From Hepsetus odoe (Eukaryota > Chordata > Actinopteri > Characiformes > Hepsetidae): 64,000 nt of DNA. The stretch is taken from positions 2,081,520-2,145,519 of the forward strand of contig CM029393.1 in NCBI GenBank assembly GCA_017165825.1. Reading direction: 5' to 3'. Shown piece by piece: positions 1 through 12,316 of the stretch. Below the pieces are notes generated by a model, which made no database searches, was not told the origin of the DNA, and worked only from the letters and a program-made list of their open reading frames with translations. How positions within the stretch are numbered: the stretch's first letter is position 1; every line of letters starts with the position of its first letter. Position numbers and translations under genes: made by a program.

Positions 1-36
<36 letters not shown>
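1..36. repeat. (AT)n microsatellite
   Basis: An uninterrupted AT dinucleotide run reaches the left edge of the window, so its true length is unknown. Confidence 0.95.
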
Positions 37-38
<2 letters not shown>

Positions 39-1430
39 TGTGATATGTTGAAGAACTGAGTTGTTTTTTATTTCATGGCCCCTTCAGATCTTCCTCTCAG
101 AGAACGTCCCAAGACAATTCCCAATTCGCCTCCATGTTTCAGAGGAACAGAGCTTGCCTTTCGTTGCCCTTTGGTTACTCCCAAATAAATAAATGTCCTT
201 TTTTTATTCATCCACATGTGACTGCAATAAAGCCTGGTACATCTTCACCAAAACTAGTAGTTTAAGCTTTAAAGCCCTTGTTACTCTAGAAAATGTAACC
301 CAGTCCAATTACATTTTTTTATAAGTATTTCTAATATTTTCATTGAATAAAGTTTTGAAAAGCAGTGTATCTGTTTTTTTTTTGTTTGTTTGTTTGTTTT
401 AACAGAGGCCTGTAGTGTATAGGAGTCATTCTTGAATTTGAGGGCAATTTAAGAATAAAAAAAAAACTTTGTTTTCTCATTTTCTCTGATTTGAAAAACA
501 GGTACTAAACCATCAAATGCTTTGATATGTACTGCTCAGCTTTCATTTGATGCCTGCTTGAAATGAAATGACATTGTACAATGAATCTATGTCATGAAAT
601 AAAAAGCTAGTCCATTTTTATATTTAATACACATTTAAGTATTAAGGTTTTTTTTTTACGTATATGTTCTAATACATTACAACTACTAAAGGACTACATG
701 TCACACCCTTGTGAGCTGAGAAAATCAATTATAAGGAAAAAATGATTATTTGAGTACAAATGACATAGTATATAAGTTACAGCAACATGTTCATGCAAAG
801 GAACAGGATTTAATGGATACATTAATTTTGATAGTACATTATGGCAGAAATATGAATAATAAGTAGAAAAAGCATATCATTGTTTTTATAATGTTTTATT
901 AAATATTATTTCAGAAAATGTTCTTTTAATAAATGTCATAATATTTTATTCATTTATTTTGAACCTTTTTCTATAACAATGTTTATATTTTGTTTCAGAA
1001 AAACCAGTATTTGTTTTATGCTTTAGTTTTTATGCATGAAACATTTTAAAAGTCTCTATATTTAGTTTTCTTACTAAATTTCACCGTAAAACTACTACGG
1101 TAATTTTGTTACGAAACTGAGGTATTGATGTTTGGATTTACATTCAAGCATATAGGTTTTAATTTAATAGGTTAATTTAAGATTATAAAAGCTTATAGCA
1201 CCTTCAGAAAGTCACGCTAATTCTGGTTCTAAGCTAAAGCCTAACCCTAGACCAAGTCTGAGAGTTGATCATTAATAACTATAAAAGTTATAAGTGTGGC
1301 TAATATAGATTAATAGTTTAAAAAAAATAACAGGTTGCCGTTATTGGCAACATGCCATTGGGAACAGACAGTGTGAAAAGAAAGACAAGTCTCTGCTGTT
1401 TGGTCACAAACACTCAAGCTGAGAGTGGCC

Positions 1431-1497
1431 TCTCTCTCTCAACATACACACACACTCACACATACACACACACAGAAACACACACACAAACACACAT
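1431..1497. repeat. CT/CA-rich simple repeat
   Basis: A short CT run passes into an imperfect CA repeat interrupted by T and G. Confidence 0.8.
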
Positions 1498-2479
1498 TGT
1501 AAGAAAAAAAATGTGATTCTTAACATTGGACCATCTTCTATTATTTCTCAATAGTTAAGTGTTGGTTCACACATCCTGACAATAGGCACATTCAGGTGAA
1601 CTGGGATGAGCATGGGTACTCTCATCTGTCTGCAGATCCACAGCCATCTGCGCTGCACTATGTGTTCTAACACCTTCCTCTCACACACTCCTCTCAATTT
1701 GTGCTACAGTAGCTCTTCAGTAGGATCAGTCTAAATGGACTAGCTTTAGCTATACACACGCATCAAAGAGCCTTAGGCACCATGTTGTCGGTTCACTGAT
1801 TGTCCCAACTTGTACCACTTTTAGTAGGTACTACCTTCTGCATACTCAAAAGAAAACTGAAAATTCTTCCTCTTCATCACATTTTTGCCAGCGTCAAAGT
1901 TGTTTATATCCGATTTTCTTGCTTCCAACACATATATATACAACTTTACAAAAATTGCAATTATGGCATTTTTTAAGACATAAGCAACCAAATGCAACAG
2001 ACAAGCATACTCATGACCACACGTATAGATGAACTTCTAACAAAGTTCCTTCAACATAATCTAGTTTTCTGCTCAGATGAGACAAACAGTTACTTTTTTT
2101 AGTGCATTTGAATGCAAACAAGGCAAGAAAGGGGCGGTCTGGTGCTGGGCATGAATGGGATCTGCTGTAGCCAGGGAGAAAAATGTGACAGGCAGCTTTA
2201 TCACTGCTAGAAGGCCTAAGCAGCTGAAAAATTATGGCCTCTTTTGAGTTTTGGGGGCCTAACCCAACACACGCATTCATAACACACTCATTCACACCCA
2301 CAGCCTTCCGTTAAAGCGTCTTTCTAAGCTTTTGTTGTTTAAATTAGTGCAGAAATGACCAATAATGGACTGAGACAGCTGTTCGTATAGATTCCGTTTA
2401 GGTATTTTCGTGAACTTAGGGTGACACTATTGACACTTGCACCCACATTCTGATTCCAAACTTCTTCATAATTGCAAAC

Positions 2480-3480
2480 AGGCTGACACCAGGCTGTCAA
2501 TCAAGTAATGTTTTTTGTCATAAATTAGGCTCCGTAGGCATTAGCTCATTGCATGCGCCAGTTCCTTTGGCATATATGTCATCTTTACATTAGCCGTAAG
2601 CTAGTTACCAAGGAAAGCATTACTTGCTCGGCAAGTATGTTTGTAGGTCTGCCAAAAGTGTAATTGTATCAGCTGAGTTATGAGGTCATTAGTTCATTTG
2701 GACTTAATTGAGCTGCAGATGTTAACGTTCAATATTTCAGCTGGGATACAGTCAGTAAAACAAAATCTTAAGCCTTGAGCACGTGTTGGCCACCACAGAC
2801 AAGAGCATTAGCCGGAAGCTCCATTTCATCTAATTGAATTAAATAAAATGGTAATACTTTGTTGTGGTGGTTTACAGTAGGACACTTGTAGCTTGTTGCA
2901 CCAGCTGTTAAATTACAAGTTAAACCACTGATTTACATTCACAGATGCTACAGCGCTGAATTTTGGCTGCACCATAGGCAGTTAATTAAGCAATGGAGCA
3001 CTTGAGGGAGGATGTTATCGTGAATGACATCATGATATTATTCATCATAACACATGAGCTCAACTGTTCAATTGCTTTTAAACTGCAGTTTGGTTAAATG
3101 TAGCAACAACAAAAAAAAAAACCCAAAATAAAGAACCACATGCGGTATAATAATTGTCACTTCCAATAAAAAATTTGCAGCACTTTGCATTATAGTAAAA
3201 AGATGTCACATTAATGTAATTTTGATTAATGTAATCCTGGTAAACCTGGTACACTTGGTTTCGCCAGCATCGTTTTGATGCCCCACTGTAGGTGCTAAAT
3301 GTTATTTGAGGTTCACATTTATAATTACACGCCTAATTATTAATTGGCTGAGCCACATTAGAGGCAGCTGTAATCTCTCTCAACAGCTGTAAAAATAATT
3401 ATGTATTAATGCTCCAAGTGACAAACCTGTAGTATGCAAATAATCTTTGAACGATTTGCTACTCACATGGACCAACAAGT
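2480..3480. promoter_or_regulatory. candidate conserved non-coding block
   Basis: Non-repetitive sequence rich in homeodomain-type cores (TAATTA, TTAATTAAG, ATGCAAAT near 3435) and E-box-like CAGCTG cores. It has no coding potential and no match to the repeats elsewhere in the window. The regulatory reading is inference from texture only. Confidence 0.25.
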
Positions 3481-3661
3481 TCATGGAACGTTTATTTAGC
3501 AATTTAACAGGCTAAAACATAGCTAGTCTAAATGGCTCATACATTAATATTATAGGCTTGCAGTGTTGATGAAATGTCTCTTTCAAGTAGTATGACTTAA
3601 GCAGCATTAAACCCTGGCTGATTCTCAAAAGGATCTCTATTCCCTTGTAAATAAAATCCTA

Positions 3662-3864
3662 GTTACATTTACAGCATTTAGCAGACGCTCTTATCCAGAG
3701 CAACTTCCATGTCCTAATTACAGGGACAGTCCCCCTGGAGCAGCTCAGGGTTAAGGGTCTTACTCAGGAACCCAATGGTGGTAGCTAGAGGTGGGATTCA
3801 AACCTGGGACCTCTTGATCCATAGGTCCGTATGCAAGTACCCCACCACTAGACCACTGCCACCC
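3662..3864 (-). repeat. tRNA-derived SINE (family B)
   Basis: On the minus strand it starts with a tRNA-like head: box A around TGGTCTAGTGG and box B around GGTTTGAATCCC. It ends with the tail read on the plus strand as ACATTTACAGCATTTAGCAG. Further copies lie at 14839-15112 and 61112-61318. Confidence 0.8.
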
Positions 3865-4775
3865 AATTAATAATTTTATTTAATAAAATGTATTGTGTAT
3901 CCAGTGTAGGACTGTGAACACAGTGCTGATACCAAGGTGGGCATTTATTTGAGATAGTATCCATTTTGGGATTACTGTATAGTACACTAACTAGGGAGTA
4001 GAGAGCCAAAATATCAGTCTTCCTTCACTCCATCATATCCACAAACTCTCACCCTTTACCAGTCACACTGAAAGGGTTCCTACCCTTACTTCAACTCTCC
4101 GACACTTCCTTCCCTCTTCCTACCTCTGGACATGCTTTCCTCCTCTTCTATTTCCTCTCCTTCTGCCAACAGTAATGGTGGCATGTCTGGATTGGAAATT
4201 TGGTTTCGGTTCCATTTTGATTTGGGAAAATGTTTTACACGAGATGCCTTCCTCCCATAACCCTCACCATTTACCCAGGCTTAGGACTGGCACAGTGAAA
4301 TACACTGGCTTTGCTGGTGACTGGGTTAATGCTATCATTTGACCAAAAAGTCTGTAAATTATTGCAATATACAGTGAGGCAGTGTATAAAATAATTAAAC
4401 CCTGCCTTGTGATCACTGTAACGCCCAATATTTTACAACTGATTGTTTCATATCAGCTTTAAGTGCAAAAAGCTGGTGTATGTTTCAGGTGCAGGTTTCC
4501 TTACCTTTGTGTTGTTTTTTCAGTCAACAGATTTGAGCTTTATTGACATAAAAACATATGGCCAAATCATCTCTGTGCAGACAACCTTGACATCCTTACC
4601 TACTCTATACTCAACACGAAAGCTAACTCTAACCTTAAACTCTGAATCTAAGTGTTAAGTGTAATCCTATTGCAAATTGTTTCATTTCTCCTTACATTGT
4701 ATGAACAATTTGAACATTTGTATACTAATGTATAAGCTACAGAGGACAATCACAATCAAATGTTACCTAGTTACC

Positions 4776-5413
4776 GGGGCAGTGGTGGCCTAGCGGTTAG
4801 GGCGTTAGCCGGAGGATCGGGGGTTCAAACCCCTTCCCAATAGGTTGCCCTGAGGTACCCTTGAGCAAGGTACCGTCCCCATCACTGCTCCCCAGGCGCT
4901 TTCAATAGCTGCCCACTGCTGCACGGGTTTGAGTGTGCATGGGTTAAATGCAGAGGTAGGGGCAGCGGTGGCCTAGTGGTTAGGGGGTCAGCCACATGAT
5001 CGGAGGATCGGGGGTTCAATCCCCTTCCCAGTAGGTTGCCCTGAGGTACCCTTGAGCAAGGTACCGTCCCCCTCACTGCTCCCCGGGCGCTTTCAATAGC
5101 AGCCCACTGCTGCACATGTGTGTATGGGTGAAATGCAAAGAGCAAGGGGCAGCGGTGGCCTAGAGGTTAGGGAGTTGGCCCTGCATCGGAAGATTGTGGG
5201 TTTGATTCCCTCAAAAAGTAGGTTTCCCTGAGGTACCCCTGAGCAAGGTACTGTCCCCGTCACTGCTCCCCGGTTTCGATAGCTGCTTTCAATAGCTGCC
5301 CACTGCTGCACGGTGTTTGTGTGCATGGGTTAAAAGCAGAGGTCCAATTTCGTTGTGGTTCATGGTGTGCAGTGCTGTGACCTCGCAATGACAAGGGTTT
5401 TCACTTTCACTTT
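4776..5413 (+). repeat. three head-to-tail SINE (family A) copies
   Basis: Three copies begin at about 4776, 4959 and 5146. Each has a tRNA-like head with box A (TGGCCTAGTGG or similar) and box B (GGTTCAAACCC or similar). The first two stop in the same body segment, just after the phrase ending GGGTTAAATG or GGGTGAAATG. Only the third keeps the full tail, which ends in CACTTTCACTTT. This looks like a trimer rather than three unrelated insertions. Confidence 0.85.
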
Positions 5414-6685
5414 AAAACTGTGATCATTAGCGTTTCAATTTGTTCATTTGTTGTGAACTACAGCTGTGAGTAGGTACAACATTATAGTATTGTATACCCA
5501 GCGTTCAATTATTTAAACGATTATTTATTATTAATTATTTGATCCACCCTCCTTCTACTCATTGACCACTTTATAGGCTCCACTCTCTTCATGGGTCAGC
5601 TATATAGGTATACTAGATTGTGAAGAATTTTCTTTACCACAGAATTTAACTTTATTAATCACACTTTCTAACCACAAGACCACTGCTGTTAACCAGATAT
5701 TATGTGGGTGGTGGAAACACCAGTATCACTTGCGTGGTAGTGGATTAGTAGCATTTCTTTTACTGGACTGAGTTTTATGGTCAGAAACTGACAACTAATG
5801 AAGAGCTACAGGATGGCTAACAAATGTTGCATTGATGAGCTAAACAGCAAGATGGAACAACAGAGGAAGACATTTCTAATAAAATGGCCATAATGTATGC
5901 ATTCTAGTTCATCCTTTTGTTTCTGTGAGAACAGTGGCGTTGGATTTGTTTCGGTTCTTAGCCCTTAAACAGACACTGACTGTCATCACCAAACATTCTG
6001 TGTCATGCAATGCAGTAACTGATCGATGTACTGGAAGCAGCATGTCAGGCTGGTTCTTCTTAATGTTTTTTTATCCATATATCTTAAAAAGACAAGTTAC
6101 AGATTGCCTGTTTTCAACTGTATTTCATCCGCTAGTAGTCAAAACAAACATGATGTTGATGTTTTCTGAGGAAAAAGGGAAGAAAAAAATTTAAATGGCT
6201 ATACACCACATTATGTTTTGGTGCAATAGAAAAGCTAACAAAACCCTCTGAATCACTGGTTCCTTTGAATGATGGATGACTTTAATATGTCTGTAGCTTA
6301 AGGACACACCGCAAAGAAATGAAACCCAAAACAAATTGTATTTCCATGTTTTCAGGCGGTAAATAATGCAGGCCAAGCTTTGCTCTATCACAGTGATGTT
6401 TCAGAACTGCATGGTTTCTGTACACTATCTGCAACATGAACATGCATTGTTTGTGCTCAGCTCTGTACTGTATCCCCCCCCCACCACCACCACCACCACC
6501 AACAAATCATAATATTTCAAAATACTGAAAGCAATTAGTATCCTTGATTTTTTTAACCTAAAAATCAAAACATCATAAGCCATACATTTTAGGGTTAGTA
6601 ACACAAATCCATTTTAATTGTGCAACACTACACTATTTCTGCATTGTGCAACATATATATAATACAGATGGAACATGATATAATT

Positions 6686-6714
6686 CACTCTCCCTCTCTC
6701 TCTTTCTCTCTCTC

Positions 6715-6768
<54 letters not shown>

Positions 6769-6789
6769 TGTCTCTCTCTCTCTCTCTTT
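6686..6789. repeat. (TC)n microsatellite
   Basis: About 100 bp of CT repeats with scattered interruptions. It creates a low-complexity Leu/Ser frame that should not be read as protein. Confidence 0.92.
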
Positions 6790-7310
6790 GTCTTGCTCTC
6801 TCTATCAGAAGTCAGACTGTTTTGTAGTCAGTAGTGTAGTAACTGGAGCTGGATGTTTCAGAGGAAATCTGGGTTGTGGTGGTTTTTGATCGCACAAGTA
6901 TCAGCTGACAGTGCCATGCCACATTTTATTTCAAAGGGCTCGCTGTAACAATGGCTTGTGGTAATAATAGTATACGTTTCCCCTCCAGGAGAGGTCGTCA
7001 GTGTTATCTTGCCCCACCATCTCATTTCTTCTAAGCCATGCTCAAACCGCTGACATATCACACAAATGCCTCCATTATTCACAGGCAGTGATTGGTCGCT
7101 GAATGACAAAAAAGCCCTAGGAACCAAGTACACATTCCAGGATTGCTATACCCCTAAATTGAAATTTACACTAATATCTCAATGGAGGTCTAGATGCTTA
7201 TTTCTTGGTCCAGCTAGATCATATTTATCACCAATTATATTTAGGAACTGGAAATGAAGTGGTACATTCAATGTCACTATCAAATACATTGAACCTTTAG
7301 AGCACTCATT

Positions 7311-7360
7311 ACATTAACCTTTACAGCATTTGGCAGACGTTCTTATGTAGAGCAACATAT
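7311..7360 (-). repeat. SINE family B tail fragment
   Basis: The segment TTTACAGCATTTGGCAGACG and the following bases match the tail of the copy at 3662-3864; the tRNA-like head is missing. Confidence 0.55.
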
Positions 7361-7763
7361 GCGAGTGCATTGTAGTTTCCAAATGCATGTTCCTTGCACT
7401 AGAAAACATAGAGCTCAATAAAGATTTCTGCTAGACATGACGTTAAAACTCCACTAGATTACACAGAGAGAAAAGAATGCATACACAAGACCATTTTAAA
7501 ATGTGTTAGTTGTGTTTAAGATGCAGTTAAAGATGCAGTTGTTATTCTAAGGCTTTTTGATGAGATGGGTCTTCAGTCACCATTTGAAGACAGCGCCGGT
7601 CTCACTGTTTTCATGGTGAAGGGAAGTTCATTTCACTGCTTACAGCTGATACTGAGAAGAGTCTTGATGCATGTCTTTTGGTTTTGTGAAGTGTGTGGTG
7701 GGGGGTAAAGTCGGGGTGAGCTTAATGCTCTAAAGGGATTTGTAGTGACGACTGGTCATTTCT

Positions 7764-8124
7764 TACAGTACTGTGCAAAAGTAAGCCACCCCTCATTTCT
7801 TCATACTTTGATTCCTCAGAGTCAGACTGTCTTGTATTTTTAATGTTTTCTTGAGGATACATTTTGAATTCATGAATTCTTAAAGCATAACAATGCCTTC
7901 TAACTTGAGGCATGAAGCAGTGAAGAAGCATTTGCAGATGATTAAAGATGAAAGACCAGGCTGGTGATTATTTTACTGCTGATGCTGAATGCTGAGTGGT
8001 TGGAACCCCTTTATCCAGGACCTTGTATTTTTATACACTTTGCAAAATAGTGTTTTTCACCAATGAGATGATTCTGTAGCAAAAAATTAAGACATGATCT
8101 TCAAGGCTTTTGCATAGTACTGTA
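7764..8124. mobile_element. short Tc1/mariner-like non-autonomous element
   Basis: It is bounded by inverted ends, TACAGTACTGTGCAAAAG on the left and the complement of TACAGTACTATGCAAAAG on the right, next to TA dinucleotides as for Tc1/mariner insertion. The interior has no intact transposase. The terminus resembles the fold-back family at 18701, 29584, 58998 and 62066, but the interior differs. Confidence 0.55.
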
Positions 8125-8930
8125 AATAAACTGCTGGGCCAATGCATTGCAATATGTACAAAATTTGTCATATTTTGTATTAATAATTGGAGAGTCAGTA
8201 AGTTTTACCCAGCACATCGCACAGATTTTCATTTGGGTTTCATCTGGCCAAACGATGTGTCAAAATGTTTTCTCATGCTCCCTGAACCACTCTGTCACAT
8301 CCTGAGCCTGATGAATCCTTTTCATACTGGAAAATGCTTATATCTTTGCCCAAAAGTGCTTGTATGGTAACCACTGGGCATGACTGGTGCATCATCTCAT
8401 CTGTGACCTGTTGTTCTAAACACTACATGACCTTCTTCCATGGCTCCACAGAACAATCTTCATGCTTCCTAGCAAATGGAACCCTTTTTTCTGATTAACC
8501 TCACTGAAATTTTTTTATTAAGGCTACACAGCTATTTAGTCCCAAACCATTGTGTTTTCTTTGCATTGTACATGTGGAAATGCTTTTGCTTTCACTTTTT
8601 AACATGACCCTGAGTTCTATGTGGATCTTTTTTGGATCATTTATGATATGATTTCACCAAAAGTTGAAGCTCTCTGTGATCACAATCAATCAAGATTTTT
8701 ATGACACATTTCTTCCTCAAAGATGATGGTTCACCACTTTCCTTCCAGGTTTTAGTAATGTGTGGGCAAGATCTTTACCAAATGTTAGTAGTTTCAGCAA
8801 TCTCCTTAGTTATTTTCTTTGTTCGATGCAAGCCAGTAATGTGACCCTTTTGAAACAGTGCATCATCTTTTCCAAGACAACAGGATTTGTCTTCTGACAT
8901 GGTTGTTAGAGAAATGAAAAGCTACTCGCT
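8125..8930 (-). pseudogene. possible decayed Tc1-like transposase
   Basis: Read on the minus strand, fragments resemble a Tc1-type transposase order, with a helix-turn-helix-like start near 8820 and later pieces such as DCDHRELQLLVKSYHK near 8640-8690. Stops interrupt every frame. The assignment rests on general resemblance only. Confidence 0.3.
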
Positions 8931-9318
8931 GCAGCAGTTAAGTTAACTTGTTGCCAGCTGAAACATATTATTCGCTGCACTACGTATCCAGTGGAAGGCT
9001 CTTATCTAATTACTTTCAGCCAAGCAGTGTATATATCTGAATGTAGTGTAGATGTATTGGCCAAATGTGTAAATATGTTTACCCACACAAGGTATTTAAT
9101 TATATATACCAGCTTTTGTTCAATGATATATGACTGTATATTCTAAAAAAAAAAAACTTATATCACACGAAAGTCTTTTAGTACATTACGCATTAAGGCA
9201 TTATATATTTCAAGCAGAATTTTTGGACTGACAGTGTTTGCTGCCTGCTATACGTGCTATTCTGTCTTTCACAATCTAATTCCACACCCTTCAGCCAGAA
9301 AAGGATGAGCTATTTAAT

Positions 9319-9320
<2 letters not shown>

Positions 9321-9372
<52 letters not shown>
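9321..9372. repeat. (CT)n microsatellite
   Basis: About 52 bp of pure CT repeat. Confidence 0.95.
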
Positions 9373-9375
<3 letters not shown>

Positions 9376-10694
9376 TCTTTCTTTGACATCAACATGGGTA
9401 GCCCAGCTGTGTTTTTCTGAGAAGAAGTTGACATGGACTCAAACCTCTGACCCAGCACTGAACTGGAGAAGCAGACAGTGGGGTGACATGAAGTCTTTTC
9501 AATAATTCTCATGTGTGAGCAACGAGCTGAAACACATGCACTCTGATTACTTTGGGCAAAAATAAAGCAGATCTCTAAATGTCTATCAAACCCATGGCAC
9601 AGTACATCATATCTTGCGTTAAAATTCTACTGTACCAATTGCTGACAGACAAACAGACAAATTGCTGGATGGATAGACATGCAGACAGACACCTTTTCAT
9701 TTATTATACATTTTAAGATGATTATAAAGAGGCTTAAATAACAGGGTTTACAAAAGTGAATGCCTGAATGCTTGAATACAAATAAATATTTGCATATAAT
9801 AGGGGAGGTAGTTATGTATGTATACACATGCACATGTTGTTTCAGTTAAGTACAAATTCAGCACAAATTCCTAATGCCTAATTAACAAAGTAGAATAAGA
9901 GCAAATGCTAATAGTAAAATAACTGGCCTTAAAAAGGAAAGGAGGGCTATTCTTGTAAATAGTCAATGCAGAAGCCACAATCCAAAATATCCACTTTCCA
10001 TCCTTGAAGAAGCTTCAAGCTGTCCAAACAATGATAGTGGGGGTTAGCAACAAGCAACATGAAGCAAGCCTGGGAAAGGAGAATGCGCCACTCTGAATAG
10101 GGGTAGAGAGGGAAATGACTTTATTTTGCTTTGATTTTGCTTTGCCGTAGAAATATGAACTTGCTTCCCACATCTGTTTACTTGAACTCACAAGACTTCC
10201 AGGTGCAGATCTCTACTAGTCTCTATCTGCTGTTCTCTTGGAGAATCAAACTGAAACCACTATGATTCTCATGACCCCCAACATGTTGGTCAATTTTTTA
10301 ATCCCTAAATGGCTGGGGACAAGAACAACCTCTAATGTTACATGGAGGGTTTTAAAAGTAGTGTGCCACCTACTCCTATGTGATGTACACAAAGTACACA
10401 AAGAGGGTGATATTTGGGGAGAAGAAGTACAATGGAATCTCTATACACTTCAGACTGTCCCTCAAACGGAATCCACTAAAGCTCAGAATGACAGAACCGC
10501 GCTTATTTACACTGCATTTTAAGAGCTATAGGGACATAAAAAGGCTGTGAAACATCTGTCAGCTGCAGTCCCATAGATTTTGTCATCTTTTTTAGCATTT
10601 CTCTGTTTTTCAAACAGCCTTAACATCGGAGTCTGGTGCATATGATGGTTTATCAAGCCCTCAAAGAGCAGTACACTGGGCAGAAAGGGAGATA
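9373..10694. other. intergenic, nothing recognised
   Basis: Unique sequence with short frames only; no domain, RNA gene or repeat family recognised. Confidence 0.5.
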
Positions 10695-10830
10695 TCCATT
10701 CGGTGCCCAGGGAGCAGTGATTAGGACGGTATCTTGCTCAAGGCTACCTCAGGGCAACCTATTGGTCTGGGACTCTAACCCATAACTTTCGGATCATGGG
10801 GCCTAGTCCCTAATTACTAGGGCACGGTTG
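10695..10830 (-). repeat. degenerate SINE family A fragment
   Basis: It shares the plus-strand phrases CTTGCTCAAGG and CTCAGGGCAACCTATTGG with the better preserved minus-oriented copies at 27101-27364 and 35632-35897. The tRNA-like head is mutated. Confidence 0.65.
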
Positions 10831-11334
10831 TGAGAGCAGTACACTGAATGATTAAGGGAATGAAAGACACCCAGAGAGCCAAACTGAAACTAACAATCTT
10901 TGGGCACTTGGCTACTTTGACCAGATGGGCTGCTCACAACTTTTGGTTAGCTGGCCTACTGGAGCACACATAAAGAGCACTGCACTCACTGAGATGGTGT
11001 CACATGGGTAATATAGCTTCATTATTTTGTAAAAAATTGATGGTGGATTGATTAGTTAAAAAATGATAAAAAATGTGTTATATGTCATTCCTTGTGTGGA
11101 CATCATTTTCGTTTTGCTGAGTACTTTGGCTATATCACAAGCGTCCTGTCGTTCATACTTTTTCTGCTCTCCTTCCTCAATGGAGCTGCGCCTCACTGCA
11201 ACCTGAGCGAAGAGGCACAGGGTAATTGCATTAGAGCTCTTCAGAACATGGGTTAAATCTCCTGCACTCTCTTTCTTCCTCTACTAAAGTTATCAGCAAA
11301 TCAGATGTGTGCACTCACACACATAAACACACAT

Positions 11335-11428
11335 ACACAAGATGAAAGGTCAGACCTTCCACTCTTGCTCAAGGGTACCATAAGGTTACCTAATTGTCCG
11401 GTACTCAAACCCACAACACTTCGATCAA
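11335..11428 (-). repeat. SINE family A remnant
   Basis: It contains CTTGCTCAAGGGTACC and a decayed box B region (TACTCAAACCCACAA), with both ends missing. Confidence 0.45.
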
Positions 11429-12010
11429 ATTCCCCATCAGGTTTTTAAAGGATTTTTATGTTCTACAAAGTGACTTTGTTGTTGTGAAGAGCAAAAGGTT
11501 TTGCCTATAGAGTGATTAACTGTACAGCTTTCTACTCTCAAACAACTTTTCATGTTTCCAATTTCCAGATATGATCAGCTAAAAATGTGATGTTCGAAAT
11601 GTACTTATTTTATTCCATGAATACACCTCAAAATGTTATGTGTTAAAATGTTACTGCAAACTAACAAAGGAAATGTTAAATGAAAACTAAGTATCCCCTG
11701 ATCTCATATACTGATTGTATATGCCTTGTTTTTGAGTATGTAAAGCTCCTGTAAAAGAGTCTTCGGCACCAAATTGAGCAGAGGTCCTTTTCCCTGAAGA
11801 ATCCATGTCTTGTCGCTTGTTCTAACATGTTTTCTGGAAGGATCTCAGCAGATCCCTGAGTTCAGTGAAACAGTCCTCAGCTGGTGTTGCCAGTTCATGA
11901 GACTAAGCCACGTAAGCAGGGGTTATTATTCTATTCACCCTCCAAAGCTTCTATTGGGCCATCACTTTGACATGACCTTGAATTGAACTGCCATTATGCC
12001 ATTATGCTGA

Positions 12011-12156
12011 CAGTAACGAGCAAGTAAAGCACGCATATTCTCCAAAAAATAGACCCACACACGCACACATATAAATATAAATATATATATTTATATGTGT
12101 GTGCATGTGTGGGTCAATTTTTTGGAGAATATGCGTGCTTTACTTGCTCGTTACTG
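12011..12156. repeat. long near-perfect palindrome
   Basis: The left arm begins CAGTAACGAGCAAGTAAAGC and the right arm ends with its exact complement. The arms are about 70 bp each, with only a few mismatches around the AAAAAATAGACCC and CACACACGCAC segments, and meet in an AT-rich centre. Part of the arm (TTCTCCAAAAAATAGACCC) recurs in direct orientation at about 12185. Confidence 0.9.
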
Positions 12157-12316
12157 TAGATTACTATATATATTTATACATGTGTTCTCCAAAAAATAGA
12201 CCCACACACACACACACACACACACACATTAAAAAATTAATTAATTAATTAATTATATATATATAATTATACAGTAGACAGTATATGTCTGTTCATATAT
12301 ATATATATATATATAT
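12157..12316. repeat. third arm copy plus CA/AT simple repeats
   Basis: Holds the partial third copy of the palindrome arm (about 12184-12209), then (CA)n, repeated TTAA units and (AT)n tracts. Confidence 0.8.

Larger units (their letters stand above)
37..3661. other. intergenic, no gene seen
   Basis: AT-rich unique sequence. No reading frame here has a recognisable domain, and the frames are short and lack supporting splice signals. It holds a CA-rich microsatellite near 1431-1497 and a unique block at about 2480-3480 that looks like conserved non-coding DNA. Confidence 0.6.
5414..7763. other. intergenic, no gene seen
   Basis: Unique AT-rich sequence with a C-run/CCA repeat at about 6474-6501 and a long CT tract at 6686-6789. 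A short piece of SINE family B tail lies near 7311-7360. No supported gene. Confidence 0.55.

Noticed and set aside
4776..4850. A functional tRNA gene, suggested by box A and box B
   Set aside because: The tRNA-like part continues into a repeated SINE body and lacks a clean cloverleaf and acceptor stem.
4882..5326. Minus-strand frames with GTVPCSRVPQGNLL
   Set aside because: Translation of the SINE family A body; the same phrase recurs at every SINE A copy.
6620..6889. Leu/Ser-repeat plus-strand frame
   Set aside because: Translation of a CT microsatellite.
9254..9512. Overlapping Ser/Leu (plus) and Arg/Glu (minus) repeat frames
   Set aside because: Translation of the CT microsatellite on both strands.
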